Shown here in pieces: positions 63,969-64,000 of a stretch of 64,000 nt of DNA. Each line of letters opens with the position of its first letter. The stretch's first letter is position 1. Where the stretch lies: positions 40,001 to 104,000 of the forward strand of contig WBZZ01004691.1 of assembly GCA_019918135.1 (NCBI GenBank), given 5' to 3'. Source of the stretch: Paulinella micropora (taxonomy: Eukaryota; Cercozoa; Imbricatea; Euglyphida; Paulinellidae). The notes below the pieces were generated by a model that saw nothing but the letters and a program-made list of their open reading frames with translations, was not told the DNA's origin and did no database searches. The position numbers were made by a program, and so were the translations under genes.

Positions 63969-64000
63969 AGTATCATTACCAACGTTTATAAAGGTATTTA

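Larger units (their letters stand above)
58206..64000 (-). mobile_element. Family B Ty3/gypsy element, copy 3 (runs off the window)
   Basis: Minus-strand copy with 3' non-coding region, Pol tail, integrase, RNase H, RT and protease; gag lies beyond 64000. Its 3' LTR is gone, cut at about 58206 by the end of the plus-strand element. From 59364 it is nearly identical to copy 2. Confidence 0.87.

Overview
This window reads as nuclear DNA of a eukaryote and is almost wholly made of transposable elements. It holds APE-type LINE, Ty3/gypsy and Ty1/copia coding remnants, a tRNA-derived SINE, long microsatellites, and no operon or prokaryotic signals. The standard genetic code fits the open frames. 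I cannot name the species; a repeat-rich protist or alga is a reasonable guess, not a conclusion. I see no convincing host gene, although about 2 kb at 33973-35997 is unassigned.

Layout. 1-1753: no gene recognised. 1754-3122: (ATT)n tracts with two copies of a tRNA-headed SINE. 3190-8494: two copies of a ~0.7 kb repeat, the second directly in front of a LINE (ORF1, then endonuclease plus reverse transcriptase) that has a premature stop and lost its 3' end. 8495-13170: a truncated gypsy element (family A, copy A1), whose gag-core/protease/linker block lies inverted between two inverted arrays of a hairpin repeat. 13253-33972: a second family A element bounded by same-orientation LTRs, with polypurine tract. 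Its internal modules alternate in strand: leader (+), gag (-), protease (+), linker to RT (-), RNase H and integrase (+). Each inverted block sits exactly where it would belong if turned round. A copia element (17965-26087, minus) is inserted in the RT of this element. 35998-64000: gypsy family B, with copies 1 and 2 and a partial copy 3 on the minus strand, and a diverged plus-strand relative (52988-58205) wedged between copies 2 and 3.

How the parts work. Family B should make Gag (CCCH finger plus RGG box) and, by read-through of a UGA, Gag-Pol (protease, RT, RNase H, integrase). The UGA is at the same place in two diverged subfamilies. The copia element codes Gag with a CCHC knuckle, then an unusual MYND zinc finger, a protease, integrase, RT and RNase H. 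The proteases of all three LTR families lack the usual Asp-Thr/Ser-Gly: DSA in gypsy A and in copia, DTM in gypsy B. Nearly all frames carry stops or frameshifts, so most copies are relics; the 897-residue gag at 54014-56707 is the most intact gene. Copies 2 and 3 share the same disabling lesions, so they were copied as DNA after inactivation.

Boundaries of broken elements are given to roughly 10-50 bases unless stated; family assignments rest on motifs read by eye and not on searches.
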